This document shows positions 28,904 to 37,048 of a DNA stretch of 64,000 nucleotides, one piece after another; within the stretch, counting starts at the first letter, position 1; each line of letters starts with the position of its first letter. The translations under genes and the position numbers were made by a program. The notes beneath the pieces are model-generated. The model worked only from the letters and a program-made list of their open reading frames with translations, was not told the DNA's origin and ran no database searches. Origin of the DNA: Sphingomonas sp. H160509 (GTDB taxonomy: Bacteria; Pseudomonadota; Alphaproteobacteria; Sphingomonadales; Sphingomonadaceae); assembly GCF_024124765.2 (NCBI RefSeq), contig NZ_JAMXSR020000002.1, forward strand, positions 3,368,001 to 3,432,000, read 5' to 3'.

Positions 28904-30175
28904 ATGATCGCGCGCATTCTCATCGCGACGCTACTCGCGACGACCACCGCCAATGCCGATGCTAAGACCGTCGTCGTTACCGCAGCGCACATGATCGACG
29001 TCCTTGCGGGCAAGCGAGTCGACAACCCGCAGGTGACGATCGTCGATGGTCGCATCACCGCAGTGGGCCGCAAGGGCGACGCGGTGCCCGTCGGTGCCGA
29101 ACGCGTCGATCTGGGCGAGCGGACGCTGCTCCCCGGCCTGATCGACATGCACGTCCATCTGACCAGCGACCCGACGCTCAGCGGCTATCGTCAGCTCGAA
29201 TTCACCGACAATTTCTGGACCGTCGTTGGCGTCGCCAATGCACGCAAGACGCTCGACGCAGGCTTCACCACCGTGCGCAACGTCGGCTCGGCCAATTACG
29301 ACGACGTCGCGCTGAAGCAGGGTATCGAGCGCGGCTACGTCCCCGGCCCACGCATCGTCCCCGCCACCTACGCGCTCGGCGCGACCGGCGGCCACTGCGA
29401 CGCGACCGAGTTCCCGCCCTCTATCCAGGTCCCGCACCCGCAGATCGCCAACACGCCCGACGAGTTTCGCGGTGCCGTCCGCACGATCCGCAAATACGGC
29501 GCGGAGGTCGTGAAGGTCTGCATGACCGGCGGCGTCCTCTCCAAGACCGACAGCGTCGGCGCGCAGCAGATCAGCCTCGCCGAAATCAAGGCGATCGTCG
29601 AGGAAGCGCACATGCTCGGCATGAAAGTCGCGGTCCACGCGCACGGCGCGGAGGGCATCAACGACGCACTGCGCGCGGGCGTCGACACCATCGAACACGC
29701 CAGCCTCGCCGATGCCGAATCGTTCAAGTTGGCCAAGGCGAGCGGGGCGTGGTTCGACATGGATATCTACGACGACGACTATATCCTCGCCGAAGGTGCC
29801 AAGAACGGTGTCTTCCCCGAGAGCCTTGAAAAGGAACGTCAGGTCGGCCTCAAGCAGCGCCAGACCTTCCGCGCGGCGCATGCCGCTGGGGTCAAGATGC
29901 TGTTCGGCACCGACGGCGGGGTCTACCCCAACGGCAACAACGCGCTCCAGTTCGCCAAGATGGTCGAATGGGGCATGACGCCGATGGAGGCGGTTCAGGC
30001 CGCCACCTCCAGCGCCGCGATCGCGTTGGCCAGAACCGCGGACGTCGGTGCGATCCAGCCGGGCCGGTTCGGCGATCTCGTCGCGGTCGACGGCGATCCG
30101 CTCGCCGACGTCCGCCAGTTGGAACACCCCGCCTTCGTGATGAAGGGCGGCGCAGTGGTCGTCGCACCACGGTAA
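28904..30175 (+). CDS. Exported metal-dependent amidohydrolase
   Basis: This is a periplasmic amidohydrolase of the imidazolonepropionase / Xaa-Pro dipeptidase-like group, 423 residues. A signal peptide (MIARILIATLLATTTANADA) is followed by the composite domain and the TIM barrel. Metal ligands visible are HVHLT after PGLIDM, the carboxylated lysine region AEVVKVCMTGG, VHAHG, IEHAS, and the aspartate in LFGTDGGVYPNGNN. The C-terminus has GAIQPGRFGDLVAVDGDPL. AAGGGGA precedes the ATG. Related enzymes hydrolyse dipeptides or cyclic amides; the substrate here is not evident. It is divergent from the large exported unknown. Confidence 0.9.
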   Translation: MIARILIATLLATTTANADAKTVVVTAAHMIDVLAGKRVDNPQVTIVDGRITAVGRKGDAVPVGAERVDLGERTLLPGLIDMHVHLTSDPTLSGYRQLEFTDNFWTVVGVANARKTLDAGFTTVRNVGSANYDDVALKQGIERGYVPGPRIVPATYALGATGGHCDATEFPPSIQVPHPQIANTPDEFRGAVRTIRKYGAEVVKVCMTGGVLSKTDSVGAQQISLAEIKAIVEEAHMLGMKVAVHAHGAEGINDALRAGVDTIEHASLADAESFKLAKASGAWFDMDIYDDDYILAEGAKNGVFPESLEKERQVGLKQRQTFRAAHAAGVKMLFGTDGGVYPNGNNALQFAKMVEWGMTPMEAVQAATSSAAIALARTADVGAIQPGRFGDLVAVDGDPLADVRQLEHPAFVMKGGAVVVAPR

Positions 30176-30189
30176 GATCGACTGTCTCG

Positions 30190-30313
30190 ATCCTCCCCCG
30201 CCAGGGGGAGGTGGCTGGCACTTGCCAGACGGAGGGGGAGGAAACGATAACGCCAGTTTCCCATCCTCCCCCGACGTCACCTTGGCGACACCTCCCCCCT
30301 GGCGGGGGAGGAT
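30190..30313. repeat. Paired inverted palindromes, family C
   Basis: GATCCTCCCCCGCCAGGGGG, GGTGGCTGGCACTTGCCAG, mirrored by CACCTTGGCGACACCTCCC and CTGGCGGGGGAGGAT. The rest of the 277-base gap to the next gene shows nothing further. Confidence 0.85.
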
Positions 30314-30452
30314 TGCATTTGACGTCCTCACACGCCACCAACGTTTCACCGCTACCCAGAAGCAACTCGTCGCATCACGGGTTGCCGTCGGGTCACGTTC
30401 AGCCTCCCCCCGCCCACAACGCCGCGACGACCGCGCGCAGGGGATTTCGACG

Positions 30453-31854
30453 ATGACGACCGATCGCGGGGCGCTGGCCGCCCTGCTCGCCACCATGACC
30501 GTCCTGGCCGCCGCCGCCGACCCCGGCGGCCGCGCAAACCGAGCCGGCCGCACCCGTGCGCGGCCTGGAGCGCCTCCAGACCCCCGGCACGCAGGCGAAC
30601 CCCGACGCCACCGCGATTCCGGTGCCCGCCGCGCCGACGATCGTCTTGCCGAACACCACGCCCGCTCCACGTCGCACCCCGCGCTCGAGCGCTGCGGCAA
30701 AGCCCGCCACGGATCGTGCGACCACGCAACGTGCAGGCGTCGAGCGCCCGACGACCGAAGCGCCCACGCGCGAACAAGCAACCACCCGGACGACGCCGGA
30801 ACAAACGACCAGACCGCGCGCTTCGGACGACGAGTCGACGCGTCCGCCGACATCGGCCGAACCGGCGCCCGTCACCACGCCCACGTCCGACCCCACTCTC
30901 CAATCGTCGCCACCGCAGACCTCGACCACCGGAATGGCGCCGCAACCCTCCGCGCCGCAGCCAGCAACGACGTCAGCCCCAAACCCGGAATCGACGCTCT
31001 CGACGCCGGAAAAGGGCAGCGCGATGCCACTGTGGCTTTCGCTGACGGCCATTGTCGTGGTTCTCGGCGCGTTGTGGGCGCTCCGCCGCAAGCCGCGCAG
31101 CCACCGGTACGAGAGAGCCGAACCCGAAGCCTATGTCGAGCCGACTCCGCCGCCCGTTGCCGCGAAGCCGGTCGCCCAGCCCGTTGCTCCCCAGCCGGTC
31201 GCCCCTAAGCCGGTTGTCTCCGAACCGGTGCAAACCCCGGCGGCTGTCACCCCTGCCACGGCATCTGCGGTCGCACCCGTGGCTGCCGTGCCAATGGCCG
31301 CGCCCAAATTCCTCGAGCCCAAGGGCAAGGTGCCGCCCACTCCGCCAGTCGCCGCGCGTGCCCGACTGACCTGCGAACTGCGTCCGTTGCGCGCGGGTCT
31401 CAACCTGCTGAGCGCGACCGTCGAGTGCGAGCTTGTCGTGACCAACACGGGCACCGCATCGGCCGAAGCGATTCGCACTGGCGTCGCGTTGCTCACCGCG
31501 CACGCCGATCAGGATCAGGACCTTGCACAGTTCAACGCGGCGCCCGTCGTGCGGCCCGTCGCCCCGCCGTTCGCGCTGGAGCCGGGCGAAACGCGGACGA
31601 TCCGTACCGTGACGGCGATCGCAAGAGAGGCGATCCGGACGATGACCGCTGCAAACCGGCCGATGTTCGTGCCGGTCGTCGCGACCAACATCCTGTACGT
31701 GACGGCTAACGACGAGGCGCAGGCAGCGCGCGCGTGGGTGGTTGGCATCGAGCGCGTGGACTCCGCCAAGCTGGCGCCGTTCTGGCTCGATGCGCCTGCA
31801 CGGATGTACACGACGGTTGCCGCACGGCCGCATGCGGTGACGTTCGATCGATAG
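30453..31854 (+). CDS. Pro/Thr-rich single-span membrane protein of unknown function (one frameshift)
   Basis: Unrecognised family. AGGGGA precedes the ATG. The corrected N-terminus is a signal peptide (MTTDRGALAALLATMTVLAA...AAAQ). A long Pro/Thr/Ala-rich linker (about residues 30-185, with TREQATTRTTPEQTTRP) leads to one membrane helix, LWLSLTAIVVVLGALWAL, then RRK. A second Pro/Ala/Val linker with VAQPVAPQPVAPKPVV follows. The C-terminal 160 residues form a probable beta-sandwich (LTCELRPLRAGLNLLSATVE, ELVVTNTGTASAEAI, FALEPGETRTIRTV). One base is surplus in the GCC-repeat at about 30512-30519; corrected length is 466. Similar proteins in sphingomonads are annotated only as hypothetical. 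Confidence 0.75.
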
Positions 31855-31937
31855 GAGAGGGGCTCACGCGGCGTGCTGACCTTCGACACCCGGTCATGTC
31901 CTTGCTTCGAGCGGTAACACCGGGCGTACACGTAAAA

Positions 31938-31995
31938 CTTGTTTCCCCGCGAAGGCGGGACCCAGACTGGGCTCCTGCCTTCGCGGGGAGAACAA
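31938..31995. repeat. Paired palindrome element, family B
   Basis: CTTGTTTCCCCGCGAAGGCG, CCCAGACTGGGCT, then GCCTTCGCGGGGAGAACAA. It is the only recognised element in 31855-32160, a gap between two convergent genes. Confidence 0.8.
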
Positions 31996-32165
31996 TGCCG
32001 CGGTTGCGGCTGAGGCTGGACAGCGCAGCTATGCCGCAGAAGGCTGACTGCTTTGGTCCGACGCCCATCACTACGCGCGCGACTGGTTGCGGAACCTTGG
32101 ATGCGCATCGGAACCGGCGTGAAGCGAGCCCTGCTGGAATGAGCGACGCGATATTCCCGCACAAC

Positions 32166-32197
32166 AAAAAAGGGCGACCCCATCGCTGGGGCCGCCC
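32166..32197 (-). terminator. Intrinsic terminator of the rplJL unit
   Basis: On the minus strand GGGCGGCCCCA pairs with TGGGGTCGCCC around a short loop, followed by six T (plus-strand A6 at 32166-32171). Four T on the other side could make it bidirectional. Confidence 0.88.
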
Positions 32198-32214
32198 TTT
32201 TCTTAGCTGCGGCC

Positions 32215-32309
32215 AGCAGGGGCAAAGCCCCTGCTTCGTCGGTCGGCATGAATGCCGCCGGCCGGCCTTGCTGGAGTGCGATTTAGGCTACGCTAAATCG
32301 TCTCTCCAG
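32215..32309 (-). ncRNA. Structured 3' element, copy A (after rplL)
   Basis: Read on the minus strand from the rplL stop there is a long stem closed by CTGGAG/CTCCAG with inner CGATTTAG/CTAAATCG. Then come GGCCGGCCGGC, a GGCAT/ATGCC hairpin, GACCGACGA, and a third stem AGCAGGGGC/GCCCCTGCT. The order matches copies after rplA, nusG and fusA. It lies between the rplL stop and its terminator. Confidence 0.6.
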
Positions 32310-32316
32310 CTGCGGC

Positions 32317-32691
32317 TTACTTAACCTCAACCGTAGCGCCAGCTGCTTCGAGCTGAGCCTTGATCTTGGCGGCCTCGTCCTTCGACACGCCTTCCTTGAC
32401 GGCCTTGGGAGCCGACTCGACCAGCGTCTTGGCTTCGGTCAGGCCGAGCGCGGTGATCGCACGGACTTCCTTGATGACGTTGATCTTCTTGCCACCGTCG
32501 CCGGTCAGGATGACGTCGAATTCGGTCTGCTCTTCTGCTGCAGGAGCAGCGGCGCCGCCGCCTGCTGCCGGTGCTGCGACCGCTGCTGCGGCCGAAACGC
32601 CCCACTTCTCTTCGAGCAGCTTCGAAAGCTCAGCTGCTTCGAGAACGGTCAGTTCGCTCAGGCTCTCAACGAGCGCGTTCAGGTCTGCCAT
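32317..32691 (-). CDS. rplL: 50S ribosomal protein L7/L12
   Basis: L7/L12 forms the multimeric ribosome stalk that recruits translation factors. The 124-residue protein has the N-terminal dimerisation part (MADLNALVESLSELTVLEAA), an Ala-rich hinge (about residues 33-52) and the C-terminal factor-binding domain (EFDVILTGDGGKKINVIKEV through EAAGATVEVK). It follows rplJ by 65 bases on the same strand. Normally rpoB comes next, but here the downstream neighbours are unrelated, so the transcript ends at the terminator at 32166-32197. Confidence 0.99.
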   Translation of the reverse strand: MADLNALVESLSELTVLEAAELSKLLEEKWGVSAAAAVAAPAAGGGAAAPAAEEQTEFDVILTGDGGKKINVIKEVRAITALGLTEAKTLVESAPKAVKEGVSKDEAAKIKAQLEAAGATVEVK

Positions 32692-32756
32692 GATAAATCT
32701 CCATCTCGGGGCTCGTGCCCCATCAGTTCAAAAAAGGTAACGAAAGGCCTGCAAGA

Positions 32757-33272
32757 TCAGGCGGCTTCCTTCTCCGCGTAGGCGGAAAGCACGCGCGCGA
32801 GCTGCGCTGCCGGAGCCTGCGTGATCGTTGCCAGCTTCGTGGCGGGTGCCACGATGAGGCCAACGATCTTGGCACGCAGTTCGTCCAGCGAGGGCAGCGT
32901 TGCGAGCGCCTTCACACCGTCGACGTCGAGGGTCGTCGCGCCCATCGCCCCACCCACGATTTCGAACTTGTCGTTCGTCTTCGCGAATTCCACGACCACC
33001 TTGGCGGCCGCGACGGGATCGATGGAGCTGGCCAGACCGACCGGACCCGTGAGCATGTCGCCCAGCGAGCTGTAGTCGGTGCCGTCCATTGCGATCTTGG
33101 CAAGCTTGTTCTTCGAGACCTTGTAGGTCGCGCCGGCGTCGCGCATCTTGTTCCGCAGCACAGTGGACTGTGCGACGGTCAGGCCGAGGTTGCGCGTGAC
33201 AACGACGACGCCGACCTCGGAAAAGGTGCGGTTCAGCTCGGCTACGGCCGCGGTCTTTTGATCACGATCCAT
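32757..33272 (-). CDS. rplJ: 50S ribosomal protein L10
   Basis: L10 anchors L7/L12 dimers to 23S rRNA and, as the L10-L12 complex, represses its own mRNA. The protein is 171 residues from the ATG at 33272 (MDRDQKTAAVAELNRTF), preceded by GTGGAGA. The upstream in-frame ATG at 33284 sits too close to that site. The RNA-binding N-terminal domain has the KVSKNKLAKIA block. The C-terminal helix (LARVLSAYAEKE) binds L7/L12 dimers. An L10-leader-like RNA and a separate promoter lie upstream, so rplJL is its own unit here. Confidence 0.98.
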   Translation of the reverse strand: MDRDQKTAAVAELNRTFSEVGVVVVTRNLGLTVAQSTVLRNKMRDAGATYKVSKNKLAKIAMDGTDYSSLGDMLTGPVGLASSIDPVAAAKVVVEFAKTNDKFEIVGGAMGATTLDVDGVKALATLPSLDELRAKIVGLIVAPATKLATITQAPAAQLARVLSAYAEKEAA

Positions 33273-33416
33273 GCCATTCTCCACGTTTTACGAGTTCACC
33301 GCTTGCGCGGTTGACCCGGTTACTAACCGGAGGCGCAGACAAACCCGCGCTTCCGGGGTGTCTCGTCGATGGGGCATGGGAGAGGGGCGGCGCGCAGATG
33401 GGCCGACAAAATCTCA

Positions 33417-33480
33417 TTCCCCGTCTAGGTGGGAGATTAAGCACCGGCAAACCCTGTGCGCCCACTGTCTCGGACGGAGT
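33417..33480 (-). ncRNA. L10 leader (autoregulatory mRNA element)
   Basis: On the minus strand TCCGAGACAGTGGG and CCCACCTAGACGGGG face each other around a GC-rich hairpin. This pairing with GAGAC / TAGACGG internal bulges is the L10-(L12)4 binding core known from many bacteria. It lies about 145-205 bases before the rplJ start and downstream of a plausible promoter. Confidence 0.65.
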
Positions 33481-33510
33481 TCGACGAGCAAGCCCGCCGA
33501 ACGAAGCCGC

Positions 33511-33538
33511 GCCTTAGCGGAATTGGCGGCGGAGTCAA
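33511..33538 (-). promoter_or_regulatory. Promoter of rplJ-rplL
   Basis: On the minus strand TTGACT (33538-33533) is followed after 16 bases by TAAGGC (33516-33511), within CGCTAAGG as is common for alphaproteobacterial housekeeping promoters. It would give a leader of about 230 bases that includes the L10 leader. Confidence 0.5.
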
Positions 33539-33550
33539 TTGCCGAGAGGG

Positions 33551-33907
33551 TCAGGCGTCGAGGTATTGCCCGGTATCTACGCCGTCGAGCCTGCGTATGC
33601 GGGCCGCCGCCAGAATGTCGGGCGGCATCAGGCGGGCGTTGATGCCGATCCGGTCGATCGCGGGGTCGATCTTCGTCCAGTGCGTCACGCATCCGCATTC
33701 GCTGCAGCGATGGAAGCGCAATGTCTTGGCACCCCAACTATAGATGTCGATCGGAACGGATGCCGCAACGCGTACGTCACTCGCCCGGTAATAAGCCCAC
33801 AGGACTCCGTAGCTGCGACAGATTGAGCAGTTGCAGTCGGCGACCCATTCGGGAGGGTCCCCGACGGACAGCGTTACCGCGCCACAGTGGCAGGAAGCTT
33901 CGATCAT
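33551..33907 (-). CDS. GFA / CENP-V family zinc-binding protein
   Basis: This is a 118-residue member of the Gfa-like (glutathione-dependent formaldehyde-activating enzyme-like) superfamily. The Zn-binding cysteines are all present: SCHCGAV near the N-terminus, DCNCSICRSYG at about residue 24, and RCSECGCVTHW in the second half. The biochemical role of most members is unknown; glutathione-adduct chemistry is proposed for some. It sits between rplJ and rplA on the same strand, separated from rplA by a terminator and a palindromic element, so it is an insertion into the ribosomal cluster. Confidence 0.9.
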   Translation of the reverse strand: MIEASCHCGAVTLSVGDPPEWVADCNCSICRSYGVLWAYYRASDVRVAASVPIDIYSWGAKTLRFHRCSECGCVTHWTKIDPAIDRIGINARLMPPDILAAARIRRLDGVDTGQYLDA

Positions 33908-33959
33908 GCGTCATGATGTGGACCATAATGGCGCGCCGTTCACGTATTTTCCCAGGACT

Positions 33960-34042
33960 CCGTCATGCTGACGAAAGTCAGGATTCCGAGCCAGAGGGGC
34001 GACGTCCGTAACCCTGGATCCTGACTTTCGTCAGGATGACGG
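33960..34042. repeat. Paired inverted palindromes, family D
   Basis: CGTCATGCTGACGAAAGTCA and the mirror TGACTTTCGTCAGGATGACG flank a spacer. It is the second copy of the element at 16226-16308, here between the GFA gene and the rplA terminator. Confidence 0.85.
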
Positions 34043-34090
34043 AGTGGGGTAGGGGCGATCTTCGCCGAACGACCGGTATCGTCAACACGC

Positions 34091-34120
34091 AAAAAGGGCC
34101 GGGATTGCTCCCGGCCCTTT
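34091..34120 (-). terminator. Intrinsic terminator of the rplKA unit
   Basis: On the minus strand AAAGGGCCGGGA pairs with TCCCGGCCCTTT around a short loop, ending in five T. It separates rplA from the GFA and rplJL genes. Confidence 0.88.
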
Positions 34121-34137
34121 CCTGTCTCTCAGCGGCA

Positions 34138-34224
34138 GGACGGGAGTAAATCCCGTCCTCGTCGGTCGCGGTTGCCCGCGCCGGCCGGGCGCTCGCCGTC
34201 TCGTGGCCAGCTTTCACTAGCCAC
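34138..34224 (-). ncRNA. Structured 3' element, copy B (after rplA)
   Basis: On the minus strand after the rplA stop there is a GTGGC/GCCAC hairpin, GAGACGGCG, GCCCGGCCGG, a CGCGG/CCGCG hairpin, ACCGACGA, and a stem GGACGGGA/TCCCGTCC with loop TTTAC. The same arrangement follows rplL, nusG and fusA. The rplA terminator lies just beyond. Confidence 0.6.
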
Positions 34225-34231
34225 GTGCGGC

Positions 34232-34924
34232 TTACGCGCCAGCAACCTCGGTCGTGTCGACCTTGATGCCTGCACCCATGGTCGACGAGATCGCGACCTT
34301 CTGGACGTACTTGCCCTTGGCGCCGGTCGGCTTGGCCTTGACCACTGCGTCGACCAGTGCGTCGAAGTTCGCGCGCAGGTCTTCCGCCGGGAACGACGCC
34401 TTGCCGATGCCCGAGTGGATGATGCCGGCCTTCTCGACGCGGTATTCGATCTGGCCGCCCTTGGCTGCCTGAACGGCCGCTGCGACGTTCATCGTCACCG
34501 TGCCGAGCTTCGGGTTCGGCATCAGGCCCTTGGGACCCAGCACCTTACCGAGGCGACCGACGATGCCCATCATGTCCGGGGTCGCGATGCAGCGATCGAA
34601 ATCGATCGTGCCACCCTGGATGATTTCCATCAGGTCTTCGGCGCCGACGACGTCTGCGCCTGCTGCGAGGGCTTCCTCAGCCTTGGCACCGCGGGCGAAC
34701 ACGCCAACGCGGACGGTCTTGCCGGTGCCCTTGGGCAGCGTCACCACGCCGCGGACCATCTGGTCTGCGTGACGCGGATCGACGCCCAGGTTCAGCGCGA
34801 CTTCGATCGTCTCGTCGAACTTCGACGTGGCGCCCGACCGTGCGAGACCGATGGCCTCGTCGATGCCGTGCAGCTTGACGAGGTCGACCGTGACGGCCTT
34901 CTGCTTCTTGCTCAGCTTAGCCAT
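34232..34924 (-). CDS. rplA: 50S ribosomal protein L1
   Basis: L1 forms the ribosomal stalk near the E-site and can repress translation of the rplKA mRNA. The 230-residue protein begins MAKLSKKQKAVTVDLVKLH and contains the RNA-binding signature VGRLGKVLGPKGLMPNPKLG. It overlaps closely with rplK, leaving a four-base gap. Length and sequence are fully typical. Confidence 0.99.
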   Translation of the reverse strand: MAKLSKKQKAVTVDLVKLHGIDEAIGLARSGATSKFDETIEVALNLGVDPRHADQMVRGVVTLPKGTGKTVRVGVFARGAKAEEALAAGADVVGAEDLMEIIQGGTIDFDRCIATPDMMGIVGRLGKVLGPKGLMPNPKLGTVTMNVAAAVQAAKGGQIEYRVEKAGIIHSGIGKASFPAEDLRANFDALVDAVVKAKPTGAKGKYVQKVAISSTMGAGIKVDTTEVAGA

Positions 34925-34928
34925 GATA

Positions 34929-35361
34929 TCAGCCCTCCACCACTTCGAGGCCCATTGCGCGGGCGCTGCCTTCGATGATCTTCGTCGCAGCGTCGATATC
35001 GTTGGCGTTGAGGTCCTTCATCTTCGTCGTGGCGATCTCGCTCAGCTGCGAGCGCTTGATCGTGCCAGCAACGACCTTGCCGGGCTCCTTGGAACCCGAC
35101 TTGAGACCAGCGGCCTCCTTGATCAGGTACGATGCTGGCGGGGTCTTGGTCTCGAACGAGAACGAGCGATCCGCATAGACCGTGATGACGGTCGGGATCG
35201 GCATGCCCTTCTTCAGTTCGCTCGTGCCGGCGTTGAACGCCTTGCAGAACTCCATGATGTTCACGCCGCGCTGACCCAGCGCAGGCCCGATCGGCGGCGC
35301 GGGCTTTGCCTCGCCTGCAGGCACCTGCAGCTTGATGTATCCGGTAATCTTTTTTAGCCAT
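34929..35361 (-). CDS. rplK: 50S ribosomal protein L11 (frameshift at codon 3-4)
   Basis: L11 forms the GTPase-associated centre with 23S rRNA. The sequence ITGYIKLQVPAG, PPIGPALGQRGVNIMEFCKA and SARAMGLEVVEG is standard. The start region has ATG GCT followed by six A (plus-strand T6 at 35350-35355) where the frame needs five, so the true N-terminus MAKKITGYIK is broken. Corrected length is 143, the family norm. AGAGAG lies before the ATG at 35361. nusG is not upstream as it usually is, so the gene probably has its own promoter. Confidence 0.97.
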
Positions 35362-35448
35362 GTCACTCTCTTTATGTGAGCCTAGCGGTGTTGGCGGCTA
35401 CCCTTCGGCAACCTCCCGCAATTCCAACAGTGAAGGTGGAAGCCGGCG

Positions 35449-35478
35449 CGCATAGCCGAAAACGCGAGGGGGCGGCAA
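35449..35478 (-). promoter_or_regulatory. Candidate promoter of rplK-rplA
   Basis: On the minus strand TTGCCG (35478-35473) and TATGCG (35454-35449) lie 18 bases apart, about 90 bases before the rplK ATG. It fits the need for a promoter, since nusG-secE are not adjacent. Confidence 0.4.
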
Positions 35479-35532
35479 CCGGCGTTCGCGTCATCGCGCG
35501 GGGGGCTGGGAGGCTGCGCGATCGACCGCGGT

Positions 35533-35817
35533 TTATTCGAAGACGTCGACTGGCCAGGCGATCTGCTTGGCTGCGGCGTAACAGGCCGACCGCGTGGCGT
35601 ATCCATCGGAATAGCTGATCAGCCCGCCAGCCTCGTGAAACAACAACCAGGCCCAGGCACCCGTGAGCACGAGGGGTGGCGAAAGGTCGAGCCCCTCGAC
35701 CTCACGGAGTTCGAGCCGCATCGAGGGCCGCTCGCCTTCGACCGGGTTCGTGGCGACGGGCTCAGCCTCGTCGAGCGTCCGGCCTATAAAGCGGCCGAAC
35801 CTGTTGTCAGGCACCAT
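35533..35817 (-). CDS. Hypothetical protein coupled to the EAL gene (94 aa)
   Basis: No named family is recognised. The protein starts MVPDNRFGRFIGRTLDEAEP, has a beta-prone middle (SMRLELREVEGLDLSPPLVL) and a compact end, GGLISYSDGYATRSACYAAA. Its ATG lies inside the last codons of the EAL gene (11-base overlap in another frame), which implies translational coupling and explains the lack of a ribosome-binding site. The link suggests a role with the EAL protein, but nothing in the sequence shows what it is. Confidence 0.6.
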   Translation of the reverse strand: MVPDNRFGRFIGRTLDEAEPVATNPVEGERPSMRLELREVEGLDLSPPLVLTGAWAWLLFHEAGGLISYSDGYATRSACYAAAKQIAWPVDVFE

Positions 35818-37048
35818 GATGGGGTACGATCGATTCAATCGGCACGGGTTTTCCCCAGTAAAAGCCTTGTCCGCAGTCGGCACCGAGCGATTTCGCCAGG
35901 ACGAGATCGTCGGCGGTCTCGATGCCCTCGATCACGGTTCCGATCGACCGGCTTCGGCAATAATCGATGATTTCCCTCAGCAGCGACGGCGGGAACTCGC
36001 CCTTGCGGCACTTCTGGAAGATCTTCCGGTCGATCTTGACCTCGGACACCGGCAGGTCGGAAATACGATCGAAGTTGGTCGCGCCCTTGCCGAAATCGTC
36101 GAGCGAGATGGGTATGCCCATCGTGCCAAGCTCGCGCATGTTTTCCAGCAGGCGACCGTCGAGTCCTGAATAACTGATCTCGGTGAGTTCGATCCCGAGC
36201 ATGCTGGGGGCGACGTTGTGGCGTCGCAGCAGGATCGGCATCGCGGCGAGGAAATCCGGATGCGCGAGCACGGCGGCGCTGCAGTTCACCGCGATAGGCA
36301 CTGGCCTGCCCTCGGCTTCCAGCGCCGCGAGCAGTCGAGCAGCCGCTTCCACCGCAAGCGACGTCGCGGCAACCTCCAGCGAGAGGATCGTCGATGGCGC
36401 GAAGATATGCTCCGGGTTGAGCGACGGCCGATTGCGCAACCGCGTGAGTGTTTCGTAGCCGGCGATGCTGTCGTCGTGCAGGCTGCGTTTCTCATGGAAT
36501 TCATGCGTGAGATTGGGCAGCAACCGGCCTTGCTGGATCAGCCACGAGAGGAAATGACGGTCGCCGGTGTCGCCGTCATGCGGTTGCCGGACGATATGGG
36601 CCAGGCGGTCGACAATGTCCTGCGCGGTATAGGGCGCGTCGAGCCAGTCGACGTGATCGATTCCGGACTGTTCCGCCAGGGCAATCGCATCCCGGAAATG
36701 CACGCTGGGCCGCAACAGCGTCAGTGTCCCGGCAAACTGTTCTTTGTCCAACAAGGCGATGAACGCGTGACGATTGCCGATCGAGGCATCGGGGTTGATC
36801 ACGATGAGGTCTGGTTGAAACGCCAGCCCGGCGCGTTCTTCGCTGGCCAAGCCGATCCACGCGGTTTTGTGGCCCACCTCTTCGAGTTCACGACGAACAC
36901 CGTTGGCAGCTGCATTCTCAAGGTCGAGGAACAAGATACGATGACCGGCTTCGTTTGAATCCGGGGACGGTCGAGCCGTCGCAATCCCTGAACGCAAGTG
37001 ATCGCCATGCTCGAGCGATTTCTTTAAGGCCGTGGTCGTCAGGGGCAT
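35807..37048 (-). CDS. EAL-domain protein with N-terminal receiver-like region
   Basis: Putative cyclic-di-GMP phosphodiesterase, 413 residues, soluble. The N-terminal 150 residues resemble a degenerate receiver domain (HRILFLDLENAAANGVRREL, DLIVINPDA). The C-terminal EAL domain carries ETL in place of EAL (GYETLTRL), then AVNCS, IELTEISY, SLDDFGKG, VKIDRKIF, VIEGIE and CGQGFYWGKP. The metal- and substrate-binding residues of active enzymes appear kept, so catalysis is plausible. AGGAAA precedes the ATG. It is the only EAL gene here; a GGDEF gene lies 30 kb away. Confidence 0.88.
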   Translation of the reverse strand: MPLTTTALKKSLEHGDHLRSGIATARPSPDSNEAGHRILFLDLENAAANGVRRELEEVGHKTAWIGLASEERAGLAFQPDLIVINPDASIGNRHAFIALLDKEQFAGTLTLLRPSVHFRDAIALAEQSGIDHVDWLDAPYTAQDIVDRLAHIVRQPHDGDTGDRHFLSWLIQQGRLLPNLTHEFHEKRSLHDDSIAGYETLTRLRNRPSLNPEHIFAPSTILSLEVAATSLAVEAAARLLAALEAEGRPVPIAVNCSAAVLAHPDFLAAMPILLRRHNVAPSMLGIELTEISYSGLDGRLLENMRELGTMGIPISLDDFGKGATNFDRISDLPVSEVKIDRKIFQKCRKGEFPPSLLREIIDYCRSRSIGTVIEGIETADDLVLAKSLGADCGQGFYWGKPVPIESIVPHHGA

